A stretch of 64,000 nt of DNA from Sphaerolaimus hirsutus (lineage: Eukaryota; Nematoda; Chromadorea; Monhysterida; Sphaerolaimidae). Every line of letters starts with the position of its first letter. Position 1 is the stretch's first letter. The position numbers and the translations under genes are program-made. The stretch covers positions 16,734,704 through 16,798,703 of the forward strand of contig OZ038452.1 of the NCBI GenBank assembly GCA_964036195.1, in the 5' to 3' direction. Positions 25,134 to 33,439 of this stretch are shown in pieces. The notes under the pieces were generated by a model that was not told the origin of the DNA, searched no databases, and worked only from the letters and a program-made list of their open reading frames with translations.

Positions 25134-25311
25134 TCGTACATGGGTATGGTGCGCATGTAAACCCGATGCATATAAACCCGGTCCCCATGTAGACCGGTGC
25201 GCATCTACGGTTGAACAACATGTGCACCGGGTCTACATGGGCACCGGGTAGAAATACATGGGCACCGAGCTAACCTGCGCACCGAGTTTACATGCGCACA
25301 GGCACAGACCC
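25134..25311 (+). repeat. CCCGGTGCGCATGTA minisatellite, right block
   Basis: Its units match the left block at 24170-24310, in both orientations (GGTGCGCATGTAAACCC and GGGTCTACATGGGCACC). Confidence 0.6.
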
Positions 25312-25367
25312 TTACATACTACCGTATTTCCTCGAAATACCCCCCCTCGTTTTGTAATGCGAGAACT

Positions 25368-25422
25368 GACGGCGGGCCACCAAAGTGCCAGACCTATGTC
25401 TCTGGGACGGTGACCCAGCGTC
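25368..25422 (+). repeat. Conserved-loop hairpin 1 (U3)
   Basis: The outer arms GACGGCGGG...CACC and GGTG.CCC.GCGTC pair. The inner stem CCAGA/TCTGG closes the loop CCTATGTC-type core. Confidence 0.85.
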
Positions 25423-25569
25423 AATTAACGCTACTAAAACCTTAATTAGGGTGCTTTAGTCGTCGAGGATGCCATATTGACCCCTTTTAGGCCAAGCGAC
25501 GTCATCACGACGTCGCCCGATATGAAACCTAAGTTATAGGAAACTTACGGCGCAACGGACGCCAACTAT

Positions 25570-25638
25570 GGTAATTGGCGCCAGATCACCAAAGTGCCAG
25601 ACCTACGCCTCTGGGACGGTGATTAAGCGCGAATTACC
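25570..25638 (+). repeat. Conserved-loop hairpin 2 (U3)
   Basis: The arms GGTAATTGGCGC..ATCACC and GGTGAT..GCGCGAATTACC are almost fully complementary. The apical core is CCAGA-CCTACGCC-TCTGG. Confidence 0.87.
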
Positions 25639-26209
25639 ATAGAATTGTAAATCGATGGCGCTTTGTCGCCGGCCCTAATCAGCGAAACGGCCGAATTGGC
25701 CGCATTTAGTTGTGAAAACGGCCGGGTGACGTCATTTGACATCTCCGGGAATGGAACCTAACTTTTGTGGAACTTACGGCGCTTTCATTAAAAGAAAAGC
25801 AGCGCCGAGCAAAAAGTCGATCCCCTTGGAGGATGGCGACTGAACGAGCGCCGGCGAACAACTTCGACGGCCGCGACAGTATCGCGCCGCCGCCATTCGA
25901 CACCCGCCGACCGCCGGAACCCGGGAGAAGGGGATTTTGGGTATTTTGGGAGACTTTGGGAAGGGTCGAATCGGTCACTTTTGGCCGAGTGCCAACTTTC
26001 GGAAAATGGCACTGAGTGTATTTTCGAGGGGGTTTAAGCGCTGTCGCCGTGTTTTGGCGACAGTTTATCGTTCAAAACTCGTAAATTTACCCCCTACCCA
26101 GTCCCCGCGAGCGTCGACAGCGTTGGCCGCCGGAACGTCCGCAGAACGATAGAGCTTCGGCCGCTCAGAAAGTTTTGGTGGGAGTGGCCACCGGAAGGGA
26201 TGGCCCCGA

Positions 26210-26240
26210 TAGCTCCTGAAGCCTACGTCCTTCGGAGTAG
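26210..26240 (+). repeat. Conserved-loop hairpin 3 (U3)
   Basis: The stem TA.CTCC.GAAG pairs with CTTC.GGAG.TA around the loop CCTACGTC. This stem sequence differs completely from hairpins 1-2 while the pairing is kept. Confidence 0.82.
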
Positions 26241-26309
26241 AGACGGGTCACCCCTTCTGGAGGGGTATGTGCCTTAGGTTAAAATAGTAAAAATAGGGAG
26301 CGGCCTTGA

Positions 26310-26339
26310 TAGCTCCTGAAGTCTACGTCCTTTGGAGTA
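26310..26339 (+). repeat. Conserved-loop hairpin 4 (U3)
   Basis: CTCC.GAAG and CTTTGGAG flank the TCTACGTC loop. It lies about 100 bp after hairpin 3 and shares the GATAGCTCCTGAAG context. Confidence 0.8.
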
Positions 26340-27129
26340 GAGACGGGCCAATCTCAAAGGAATTGGAAGAATGCCAAAAAGGCAGTTTTTGTGTGTAAAT
26401 TGGCACATATCCCGTAGCCACTGCTGCCACAGGGAGGAGTTTTGTGATTCTGTAGGTTGTAGGAGTAGGCTTAGGTTGTAGGTTCGCGGTAGGTGCCGCG
26501 GTATGTGATTTATTGTGTATGCATGCGTATTTATTTGTACCTTATTTACCCACCTAACCCCTTTAGTTTGTGATAAATTGCATGTGTTGCGCTTGTATTT
26601 TTACTTTCGCATGTATTTCTGTGTTTCGCACGTATTTCTGTGTTTTGCATTTCTGCACTCTGTGTTTGCTCCGCGTCAGTCGATTGGTACGCTGGTTGGA
26701 CGAGCTCACGTTTGAGCAAACACGGTTGTTCTTTTGTATTTTGGCCCTTTTTGCAATTGCTTGCAGTTTTGAGTAGTCTGTGGGTTTACCCGGCTTGTGT
26801 TAATTGAATCACGCTTAGTTTTGGAGAGTTTTGCTCAGTTTAGTCACTTTAAGCTGTTAGTTTGTGCGTTTTACATTCGGTAGGTTACTGTAGGTGGTTA
26901 TTTCTTAGTTTGGCACAGTTCCAGGATTGGTTTTGTTAGCTGGCTGAGTGCCAGAAGAGAGGTGTTCCTGAATGTCAAGTCACCATTCCCTTGTTCCATT
27001 AAAAAGTAACCCTTGTGGTAACATGGCTCTGTTCAACTGAAGTCACTTATTTTTCGGTACACTTTTGAATGCACTTCCGTGATTGGTTGGCTCCGCCCAG
27101 CTGCAAACCAGTTTTGGGCACTTCAAACC

Positions 27130-27167
27130 CATAAAAGAGAGCCCCAGTCCAGTGATCATCATCAGTC
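27130..27167 (+). promoter_or_regulatory. Core promoter of the 5' LTR (TATA plus initiator)
   Basis: CATAAAAG (27130-27137) is followed, 33 bp from its first A to the initiator A, by TCAGTC (27162-27167). This matches the animal TATA-initiator layout. It puts the U3/R border near 27164 and leaves about 670 nt of leader before the LTR ORF. The same sites occur at 52711-52748 in the 3' LTR. Confidence 0.6.
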
Positions 27168-27833
27168 TATCCAATTCAATTCTAATTACTAAGTCAGTGA
27201 TTTACCAGCTGAAATGAGCCTACCCTTGGTTATTCATTCTCTGCTAACTCTGGCATAGGCCTTCTCTTCCCTCTGCACGGTGACATTTAGGTTCACAGGG
27301 GCAGGAGTGGCCACACGGAGCTGCCGGTATAGCTAAGATAGGGTGTTGTATGGGGAGAACCCACCATCTGTGATGCTTACTGTACGTCTGGACCTCTGTG
27401 GACTTGTTTTAGGCGTAGTATAAGCTGAAGTAGGCTGTACACCTATTGACTCGCTCTAGGCTTTCGTAAGGGCCCAAACAGTTGTGCTACATCGTCGTAG
27501 ATTACTTTGATAGTGGTGCTGTGCCAAGCTAGGACTTAAGTACCTGGACTTGTGTGGTCTCTTACCAGTGTACCGTACTGCTATCCTCACCTGTCTGGTT
27601 TAGCTTATATGACCCTGAGTGTTATTTAGTCATTTTTATGTTAATGTTTTGATTTGGAAAGTGGAAAGGTAAATTGGAAATATTTTAAATACTTTGGAAA
27701 CTTTAAATTGCAACGTTATTTGAGAAACCCAATTAGTGTAATTCAAGCTTACTCCGGTGCAACTATTCTCTACTTAGTCTATTGGCTCATTCCAGCTAGT
27801 GGATCTAATTAATTCTATTCTAATTTGTGAATC

Positions 27834-29111
27834 ATGATGGAAGTCGCTTTTATTTGCTTGCATTCGAGTGATGTTCAGTTGTCGGTTTTCGAAGCGTGGG
27901 CGAGTCTTGTTTCTGTTTCTGAGAGTGCGCCAAGTTCTGAAGGTTTCTGGGAAGTTGATGATTTGGAAATGGGCCCTGTTTTGGATAGTTTTGAACCCGT
28001 GTCGGAATTGTTTCAAATTCAGCGAAGGGCCACGTATGCGGAAAAGGTTCAAGGCGCCGATGATTTTGTGGTTGATTCTGTTCTGCCCAATGGCGAAGTG
28101 ATTTGTGATGTTTCTCAGCAGTGGTTGCTTGATCACTTGATCATGGAGCCAGCTTTTATTGAACCCGGAATTTGTGGTGTTTTTGAGAAAACTGCTGAAA
28201 GGCTGAAGAAATCTGTGCAGCCTAGAAACCTTTGGTATTTGGTGGGTAAGAGAGGGAAATTACAGCCGCACGTTATTCGCCGCAAGCTTTTGCAATTTGC
28301 GCGACCGGACTTTGTTAGCTGTGGCAACCAAGTAGACCGAAAAGCTCAGAAGCCTACGTCCTTCGGAGTAGCTAGGTCGAAAGGCACCAAGCTGGTGAAG
28401 TTTGGCAGACAGGTTCCCCGCGCATTCGGCAAGCGTAGGGCTTGTAGGGCAATTGTTAGGCATCCAGTGGACAACATGTCGCTCGTTGAATTGTCGGAAT
28501 TGTGTGACTATTGGGTTGGCGTGTTGCCATCGTTTGTCGTTCCACGCGTGCAAAAGGTAACCAAGTCTCCCGTTAGGTGCTGTAGATTTGGTGTCATTAG
28601 GCAGGATGGGTTGCACGAGCGCATCGTTGAAAGTTCTGACGGATATGGACATTGTCCAAGGTGTTTCTATCTGGCCCATAATGGTGAGGTTGCAAGCTCC
28701 GGGGATGTATCGTATGGCAATAGAGGCAAGGTTGCAAGACCCGAGGGGTTATATTATTATATTGGAGACAATGTTGCAGTACCCGGGGGTCCACTTTATT
28801 ATATTGGAGGTCCCACCTCGGGTCACGGCACCGTGTTGCACCCCCCTCTCACCCCCCCTCCACACCGCACACATAGCCACCCTCCATGCGTACAGGGCGT
28901 AGTGTTTCAGCTTAGCCCTATGCTACCGTGCACATACTGGAACCACAAATGTTGGCTTTTGCATAAGCGTTTTGAACGTTTGAAATGTGTATCACGCGCT
29001 TATTACCGTTTGATTTCTTGGCACACTGCCCCATCCATGCTGCAACAGAGTCAAATTTCCAAATTTGAGGGGTTACGATACACCATGCCCTGGCGACGAT
29101 TTTTGATGTGA
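27834..29111 (+). CDS. ORF1, begins in the LTR and runs across the PBS region (425 codons)
   Basis: It starts with an ATG (local MMEVAF) 670 nt after the predicted transcription start, still inside the LTR. It passes the LTR edge at 28803 without a stop, through the PBS-like site, and ends at TGA 29109-29111. No known domain is recognised. It has an acidic N-terminal third, a basic middle (GKRRACRAIVRHP) and a Cys/His pair-like stretch (RCCRFGV...HCPRCFYLAH). The next ORF continues in the same frame right after this TGA, so ORF1 may be the N-terminal part of a long Gag precursor made by readthrough. The copy in the 3' LTR (from 53415) runs out into host DNA. Function unknown. Confidence 0.6.
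   Translation: MMEVAFICLHSSDVQLSVFEAWASLVSVSESAPSSEGFWEVDDLEMGPVLDSFEPVSELFQIQRRATYAEKVQGADDFVVDSVLPNGEVICDVSQQWLLDHLIMEPAFIEPGICGVFEKTAERLKKSVQPRNLWYLVGKRGKLQPHVIRRKLLQFARPDFVSCGNQVDRKAQKPTSFGVARSKGTKLVKFGRQVPRAFGKRRACRAIVRHPVDNMSLVELSELCDYWVGVLPSFVVPRVQKVTKSPVRCCRFGVIRQDGLHERIVESSDGYGHCPRCFYLAHNGEVASSGDVSYGNRGKVARPEGLYYYIGDNVAVPGGPLYYIGGPTSGHGTVLHPPLTPPPHRTHSHPPCVQGVVFQLSPMLPCTYWNHKCWLLHKRFERLKCVSRAYYRLISWHTAPSMLQQSQISKFEGLRYTMPWRRFLM
28343..28373 (+). repeat. Conserved-loop hairpin 5 (inside the LTR ORF)
   Basis: AGCTC.GAAG pairs with CTTCGGAGTAGCT around CCTACGTC. The same bases encode KAQKPTSFGVA of the LTR ORF. Confidence 0.8.
28805..28822 (+). promoter_or_regulatory. Candidate primer-binding site
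   Basis: TGGAGGTCCCACCTCGGG starts one base after the LTR end. TGG at this place is the expected complement of a tRNA CCA end. The rest did not match a tRNA that I could name with confidence. Confidence 0.5.
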
Positions 29112-29114
29112 ATT

Positions 29115-31253
29115 TTGAAATTTCCGAAAAACTTTTCATGTCCCGCGTCAGTCAATTGTCAATTCAAAACTTTCGAAACTGTTGATGTCGAGCCAGAGCT
29201 ATGTCAATCATGTGAAAAATATGTGACCACTGACTACTCTTATGACTCATTTGATTATCAGTATTTATACTTGTCAGTTGACGATGGTGCACCATGGTCC
29301 TTTGATCTTGAGCAATCAACCGTACTAAGCTCGTCACCATGTGCTTCAATTGATAGTGATTCACTAAAATGCCAGACCGACGTCTCTGGGATTGTGGGCC
29401 AGTGTCAATTTGAGCATGATGTGGACTTGGCAGCTGGCCAGCATTCGCATTTGCCAGCTGATGATGGTGCATCATGGTTTTCTGATGACTTTGAATTTTC
29501 AACTGAATGGAGCTTGTCATCGCATGCTTCAATTGACAGTGACTCACTAAAATGCCAGACCGACGCCTCTGGGATTGTGGGTCAAGGTCAATTTGAGCAC
29601 AGTGTTGAATTGGCAGTTAGCCAGCCTAGTACTCTAGATGACTCTACTTGTGACACGGATGTGGCTTTGGAACGCGTGGGCTCCACTACTTTGTCCGCAG
29701 CCCAATCGTTTCAAACAGTATTTATTGAGGACTCGCTCAATTCTTTCAAAATTATTGACGATCATATGGCTGACCCCGCGGCACTGAGTGGAGCACACAC
29801 GACGCCAGATGCCAATGATAATTACATGGTTCACGCCGCGGATATTAATATGTTGCAGTATAATTCATCTTTGGGTGTGGTTACTCGCCGCCGCGGCAAT
29901 TCTAACCAGCAAAGCTTCTTTGAGCTAGACGGTAGGGAACGCGCACGCCCTGTCGGTCAATGGGCCAGTACTAGCCGCCACGGTGTTACGTGTAGTGATG
30001 TTGGCGACTCTGTGGGTTCTCGGGACCGGATGTCTGACCTAGCCACCCCAGCATATACCGCTGAGCCAGGGATGTCGTATGTCAACGAGTCTCGGGATAC
30101 AGTGTTAAGACGACCGCACGAAGAATTCCCTCACGCTACTAGTTCCCCGTGCCTGAGCATTCAATCCCCTAGTAGACCCCCCACCTCTGTCTGTGACCTA
30201 AGTACCCCCGCGAAACCACCACCTTCCAACCCCGTTAATAGCCCTCAACCCCAACCGTCCACTGGGCCGGTAAGACAACATCGAGAATTACTGACGAATA
30301 ACCAATCAGAGATTGATACTATGATTTCCCCCTTGCAACAAGCATGTGAACCTACTAAATTATGGGATCACCTGAAACCCTCAGATCAGTGCATTGGGGA
30401 TGTGTTACAACCCTTTGAAAAACTTCTAAGCGAACTTGATCCCGAAATAGATAAGTTAGATCAGCTATTGTTTGACCTTGCTACTGTGACACCTTCTGAC
30501 CCATCCCAGCAAACCACTCTGGATAATGTTACCTCGGCCTTGATGACCCTTCGAACGTGGTCACAGGCAATGTTGCCATTCCGTGGATCCCTGCAAGACT
30601 CTATTGACTGTACTCTAAGTGTTCACTTGAAACCCCGGGTTGATTCCCTAGCGGGTGATTTACAGTCCCTACTGAGTAACTTTTGTGCTGATGCAAATGC
30701 CCGGACTAAGCCCCCCGTTGATGTGACTACGCCGGCTCAGAGACAAGCGAACCAGCAGGTACTGGCAGCCTCAGACCCTGGCCCCGCGCGCCCACAGTCA
30801 CGCGCTTACCCCGTTCAGTGCGCGCTTGCGTTTGTGCAATCCGTTTTGCTAGTTTCTGCACAGTCAGCAAGGGATTGGACCACTCTTCGTTCTCAGATTC
30901 AGTCGAAATCAACGGCTGGTGTCTTTGGCCTAGAAAATAAGGGTGTATCCCAAATAGTGCGCGCTGCAGCCTTGCGTAGTTTGACAGAAGCCTGGGTTTA
31001 CCTCGATGTGCACCGGACCGGATTTAGCACGTACATGCCATTGCTTGGCACTTTGCCAGAAACAGCTCGGTATGCTATGGCACAATTTCATGGGTGCATA
31101 GCTGAAGGCATTCGCCTCAACCATGCGTTTGCGGATATATTACCTGAGATTAAGCGCCAAGTTAATGGTCCTGTCGCTCGTAAGACAAGGAAAGAATTAC
31201 TGGCACATGGAGTAATACCCTGGACTCTGCCCGGGACCTTTTGTGTCGCTTAG
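29115..31253 (+). CDS. ORF2, Gag-precursor-like frame of unknown function
   Basis: It is in frame with ORF1 and separated only by the TGA at 29109. There is no nearby ATG (the first in-frame one is at about 29766), so readthrough or splicing is implied. The N-terminal part has a tandem duplication of about 60 residues, each unit with CASIDSDSLKCQTD / HASIDSDSLKCQTD and each containing one of the element's hairpins. A Pro/Ser-rich section is followed by predicted helical stretches (EKLLSELDPEIDKLDQLLFDL). No recognised domain. It ends in TAG at 31251, overlapping the next frame, which is open from 31184 in the -1 register. Inference: part of an extended Gag polyprotein. Confidence 0.6.
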   Translation: MKFPKNFSCPASVNCQFKTFETVDVEPELCQSCEKYVTTDYSYDSFDYQYLYLSVDDGAPWSFDLEQSTVLSSSPCASIDSDSLKCQTDVSGIVGQCQFEHDVDLAAGQHSHLPADDGASWFSDDFEFSTEWSLSSHASIDSDSLKCQTDASGIVGQGQFEHSVELAVSQPSTLDDSTCDTDVALERVGSTTLSAAQSFQTVFIEDSLNSFKIIDDHMADPAALSGAHTTPDANDNYMVHAADINMLQYNSSLGVVTRRRGNSNQQSFFELDGRERARPVGQWASTSRHGVTCSDVGDSVGSRDRMSDLATPAYTAEPGMSYVNESRDTVLRRPHEEFPHATSSPCLSIQSPSRPPTSVCDLSTPAKPPPSNPVNSPQPQPSTGPVRQHRELLTNNQSEIDTMISPLQQACEPTKLWDHLKPSDQCIGDVLQPFEKLLSELDPEIDKLDQLLFDLATVTPSDPSQQTTLDNVTSALMTLRTWSQAMLPFRGSLQDSIDCTLSVHLKPRVDSLAGDLQSLLSNFCADANARTKPPVDVTTPAQRQANQQVLAASDPGPARPQSRAYPVQCALAFVQSVLLVSAQSARDWTTLRSQIQSKSTAGVFGLENKGVSQIVRAAALRSLTEAWVYLDVHRTGFSTYMPLLGTLPETARYAMAQFHGCIAEGIRLNHAFADILPEIKRQVNGPVARKTRKELLAHGVIPWTLPGTFCVA
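29348..29410 (+). repeat. Conserved-loop hairpin 6 (coding, ORF2 repeat 1)
   Basis: The arms AATTGATAGTG and its partner ..GTGTCAATT flank the core CCAGA-CCGACGTC-TCTGG. It lies in the first protein repeat unit. Confidence 0.78.
29531..29593 (+). repeat. Conserved-loop hairpin 7 (coding, ORF2 repeat 2)
   Basis: AATTGACAGTGA at the left and GGTCAATT at the right flank CCAGA-CCGACGCC-TCTGG. It is the equivalent of hairpin 6 in the second protein repeat. Confidence 0.78.
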
Positions 31254-33439
31254 AGAATTTGGACTTTGCGCAGTACAATGCCCTCTGTGCAATGCATATC
31301 GGTCGGGTCTCAGACAGGTGTACTCCTCAGAAATGTCGGTTGGTGTGCCAGAATTTGCTGAATAATATCGGCTTTGGATTAGACTGGCTACACCAGTTGC
31401 GTGGAAAAACCCCCGTTTCGACACCCAAACCGCAACCTTCGCGGGTACTTGAGCCACATCAGAGTGCGCTCCAACCGTCTATGTATACTACTCCGTTGAA
31501 CCGCAGCATTTCGACCTTACCCCCCGTCTGGAACAATGTCTTAGTAGCCCACCTAATGAGCCCCGACCCTATGCGGCGCATGGTGGCGCATCAGTGGCCG
31601 CCTGATCCCTCTGTCAAAGTGCAAACCGACCCGCCGCGTACTGTACTGACTGACTTATCCATGCACGCTTGGGTAGAACCTGTAGGGCCGGAGTTCTCTG
31701 TTGGCCCAGTGGCTGAGCTTGACGTCAAAACCACTTGGGTCGGTCGTATTTTGCCTACAGTCGGTATTATGGACACACCCTGGGCCATCATTGACCCACG
31801 GAACACCAATCTTGTGCGCGCTTATTCAAAGCTGTTGATCGCCGCTTATTTTGAGGCTGAATATATCTTCCAACTTGTGTTTCGTTATGGCTGGTTCCCA
31901 GACAGCTTACTCACTGCATTTCAGCGCTGCGCTTTTCTTGTGCAAAAGCTTGTTGACACGCTCGATCGCTCTATTAAGCATGGCGAGACGGTAGGCATAA
32001 CTGACACCTATCCGTTACCCGAACAGTACCATATTAATGGTCGCTTTTTGTACAAGTTGGCTAGTGATGCTCGTCGCGATTATATACAAGTTGGGGCTAA
32101 TTACACTAAGTTGGCACGACGATATTCGGCGGTGCCTGTGCACACGACCCCGATGTTTCCAATCGACCGAAATAACCGCTTCGAGCACTCTCGCCGTCGC
32201 TTACAGTTACCTACTGCTCAAGACGCGCATTCACAGATGGTTCAGGTAACGAATAGTGTCAGCTGCGATGCTAACGTAGACATGATTCAGCCTGATGATG
32301 TGGGAACAAGGGACAACCAATACGACTTTCTGTTGTCACACCAGGGCTATCAGCAGCCTGACTCGGCCGGTGGAGCCCCTGCACCCGCCGCTGTGCAGGC
32401 GCCCCAGAGATTATATCATACGGGACACCAGCACACCGGTAGGCTCTCGGTTCCACCAGCACACCTCAGTTCTTCTGTAGCACCCACTTCAGCACTAGAT
32501 CAACTTAAGTCGGAAATGGATCAAAAATATGCCAATATGCGTGACCAGATGGAGGCTATGAACACTAACATGCGAGCCCTATTAGACCAAAGGCGCGCTC
32601 AATCACGAGCCCAGCCTCAAGTTTCGCAACCGAATGTATCAAATGATCCGCCTAGTACCACAATTAGTTCAGATGAGGATTTGGCTAAGCGTATTAAGAA
32701 GCTTAAGATGCTTGGTTGTCCCATGTTCTCGGGTAAAACGTCTGTTGATGTCGGCCAGTGGCTAGCACAGTTCACCGCGAAATGTAAAATTTGCAAAATA
32801 GCCTCTGACGAAGAAATGGCCTTGACTCTGGCCGCTGTGTTGGAACATGATGCAGCGACCCTGTGTTATGGTCAACCACAGGAAGTCCAGACCTCTTTTA
32901 CGAAACTGGAGTCAGCTCTTAAAGCTCATTTTGGTCAGGCGAAACATGTGCTAGCTACATGCCGAGCGATCACACTTATGAACTGGAAACCCAATGATAC
33001 GATCGATACTGTGCGACGCCGTTTGATGACCGAATCGGCGCAGTTGAAAAATGTGAATCATAGCGAGCGCGAATTGCGTATGATTGAGGGATTTTTGCAC
33101 GCTTTGGGTCAGCATAACTCTGAGTTGCGTCAACTAGTTGAGTTAAACTCTGCTGCACTTGAGTCTTTCGACAAGCTGATCCAGCATGCCAAAGTCGCTC
33201 AACAGTCTCTGGAAAACCGTAAGCTTGAGCAAGACCGCTCAGCTAAGGACACTGAGTTTAAGCGCATGCGCGATGAACTTTCGCAACTGCGGCAGCAGAT
33301 GTCTAGTGCACGCATGGGTGATAACCGTCAGCCGTTGGGGGGGCGGTATGTTGGCTGGTCAACGGCCAATGTTTCGACCACCAATGGATATGCGCCAAAA
33401 CCCACGATTTGCTTTCCCTGCGCCACAAGCGCAGCCTAG
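31184..33439 (+). CDS. gag: gag (capsid region) of the giant retrotransposon
   Basis: Open frame overlapping ORF2 by 70 nt in the -1 register (open from 31184; no classic slippery heptamer seen). The first half (to about 32480) is unassigned. At 32490-32600 there is a coiled coil (LDQLKSEMDQKYANMRDQME). It is followed by a Ty3/gypsy-type capsid region with the MFSGKTSVDVGQWLAQF start and a FTKLESALKAHFG motif, then a helical Arg/Glu-rich tail. The frame stops at TAG 33437-33439 before any zinc knuckle. The knuckles lie in the overlapping +1 frame. No nucleocapsid is therefore encoded in this frame unless ribosomes shift or the RNA is spliced. Confidence 0.8.
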   Translation, partial: DKERITGTWSNTLDSARDLLCRLENLDFAQYNALCAMHIGRVSDRCTPQKCRLVCQNLLNNIGFGLDWLHQLRGKTPVSTPKPQPSRVLEPHQSALQPSMYTTPLNRSISTLPPVWNNVLVAHLMSPDPMRRMVAHQWPPDPSVKVQTDPPRTVLTDLSMHAWVEPVGPEFSVGPVAELDVKTTWVGRILPTVGIMDTPWAIIDPRNTNLVRAYSKLLIAAYFEAEYIFQLVFRYGWFPDSLLTAFQRCAFLVQKLVDTLDRSIKHGETVGITDTYPLPEQYHINGRFLYKLASDARRDYIQVGANYTKLARRYSAVPVHTTPMFPIDRNNRFEHSRRRLQLPTAQDAHSQMVQVTNSVSCDANVDMIQPDDVGTRDNQYDFLLSHQGYQQPDSAGGAPAPAAVQAPQRLYHTGHQHTGRLSVPPAHLSSSVAPTSALDQLKSEMDQKYANMRDQMEAMNTNMRALLDQRRAQSRAQPQVSQPNVSNDPPSTTISSDEDLAKRIKKLKMLGCPMFSGKTSVDVGQWLAQFTAKCKICKIASDEEMALTLAAVLEHDAATLCYGQPQEVQTSFTKLESALKAHFGQAKHVLATCRAITLMNWKPNDTIDTVRRRLMTESAQLKNVNHSERELRMIEGFLHALGQHNSELRQLVELNSAALESFDKLIQHAKVAQQSLENRKLEQDRSAKDTEFKRMRDELSQLRQQMSSARMGDNRQPLGGRYVGWSTANVSTTNGYAPKPTICFPCATSAA

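Larger units (their letters stand above)
23189..25319 (+). other. Intergenic region between the monooxygenase gene and the giant element's host repeat
   Basis: 23189-23990 is AT-rich 3' UTR or spacer with a repeat resembling 19060-19130. It is followed by a foldback copy (23990-24165), a palindromic minisatellite (24170-24310 and 25134-25311) and the hAT element at 24332-25125. No p47 exon was recognised here. Confidence 0.5.
25353..28803 (+). repeat. 5' LTR of the giant retrotransposon
   Basis: It is 3451 bp and colinear with 50934-54384 at a constant offset of 25581, with no indel seen. It contains two long GC-rich hairpins near its start, three shorter ones further in, a TATA/initiator pair near 27130-27167, and the first 970 bases of an ORF. 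The last about 150 bp are degenerate repeats of about 45 bp (GTTGCA...CCCGGGG, TTATTATATTGGAG). Confidence 0.97.

Noticed and set aside
28805..28822. Assignment of a specific primer tRNA
   Set aside because: TGG at the start fits a tRNA CCA end, but the remaining bases did not match a tRNA acceptor and T-arm that I could name.
31184..31253. Classic -1 slippery heptamer at the ORF2/gag overlap
   Set aside because: I read every codon in the overlap and none fits the X XXY YYZ pattern. Another mechanism or splicing is needed.
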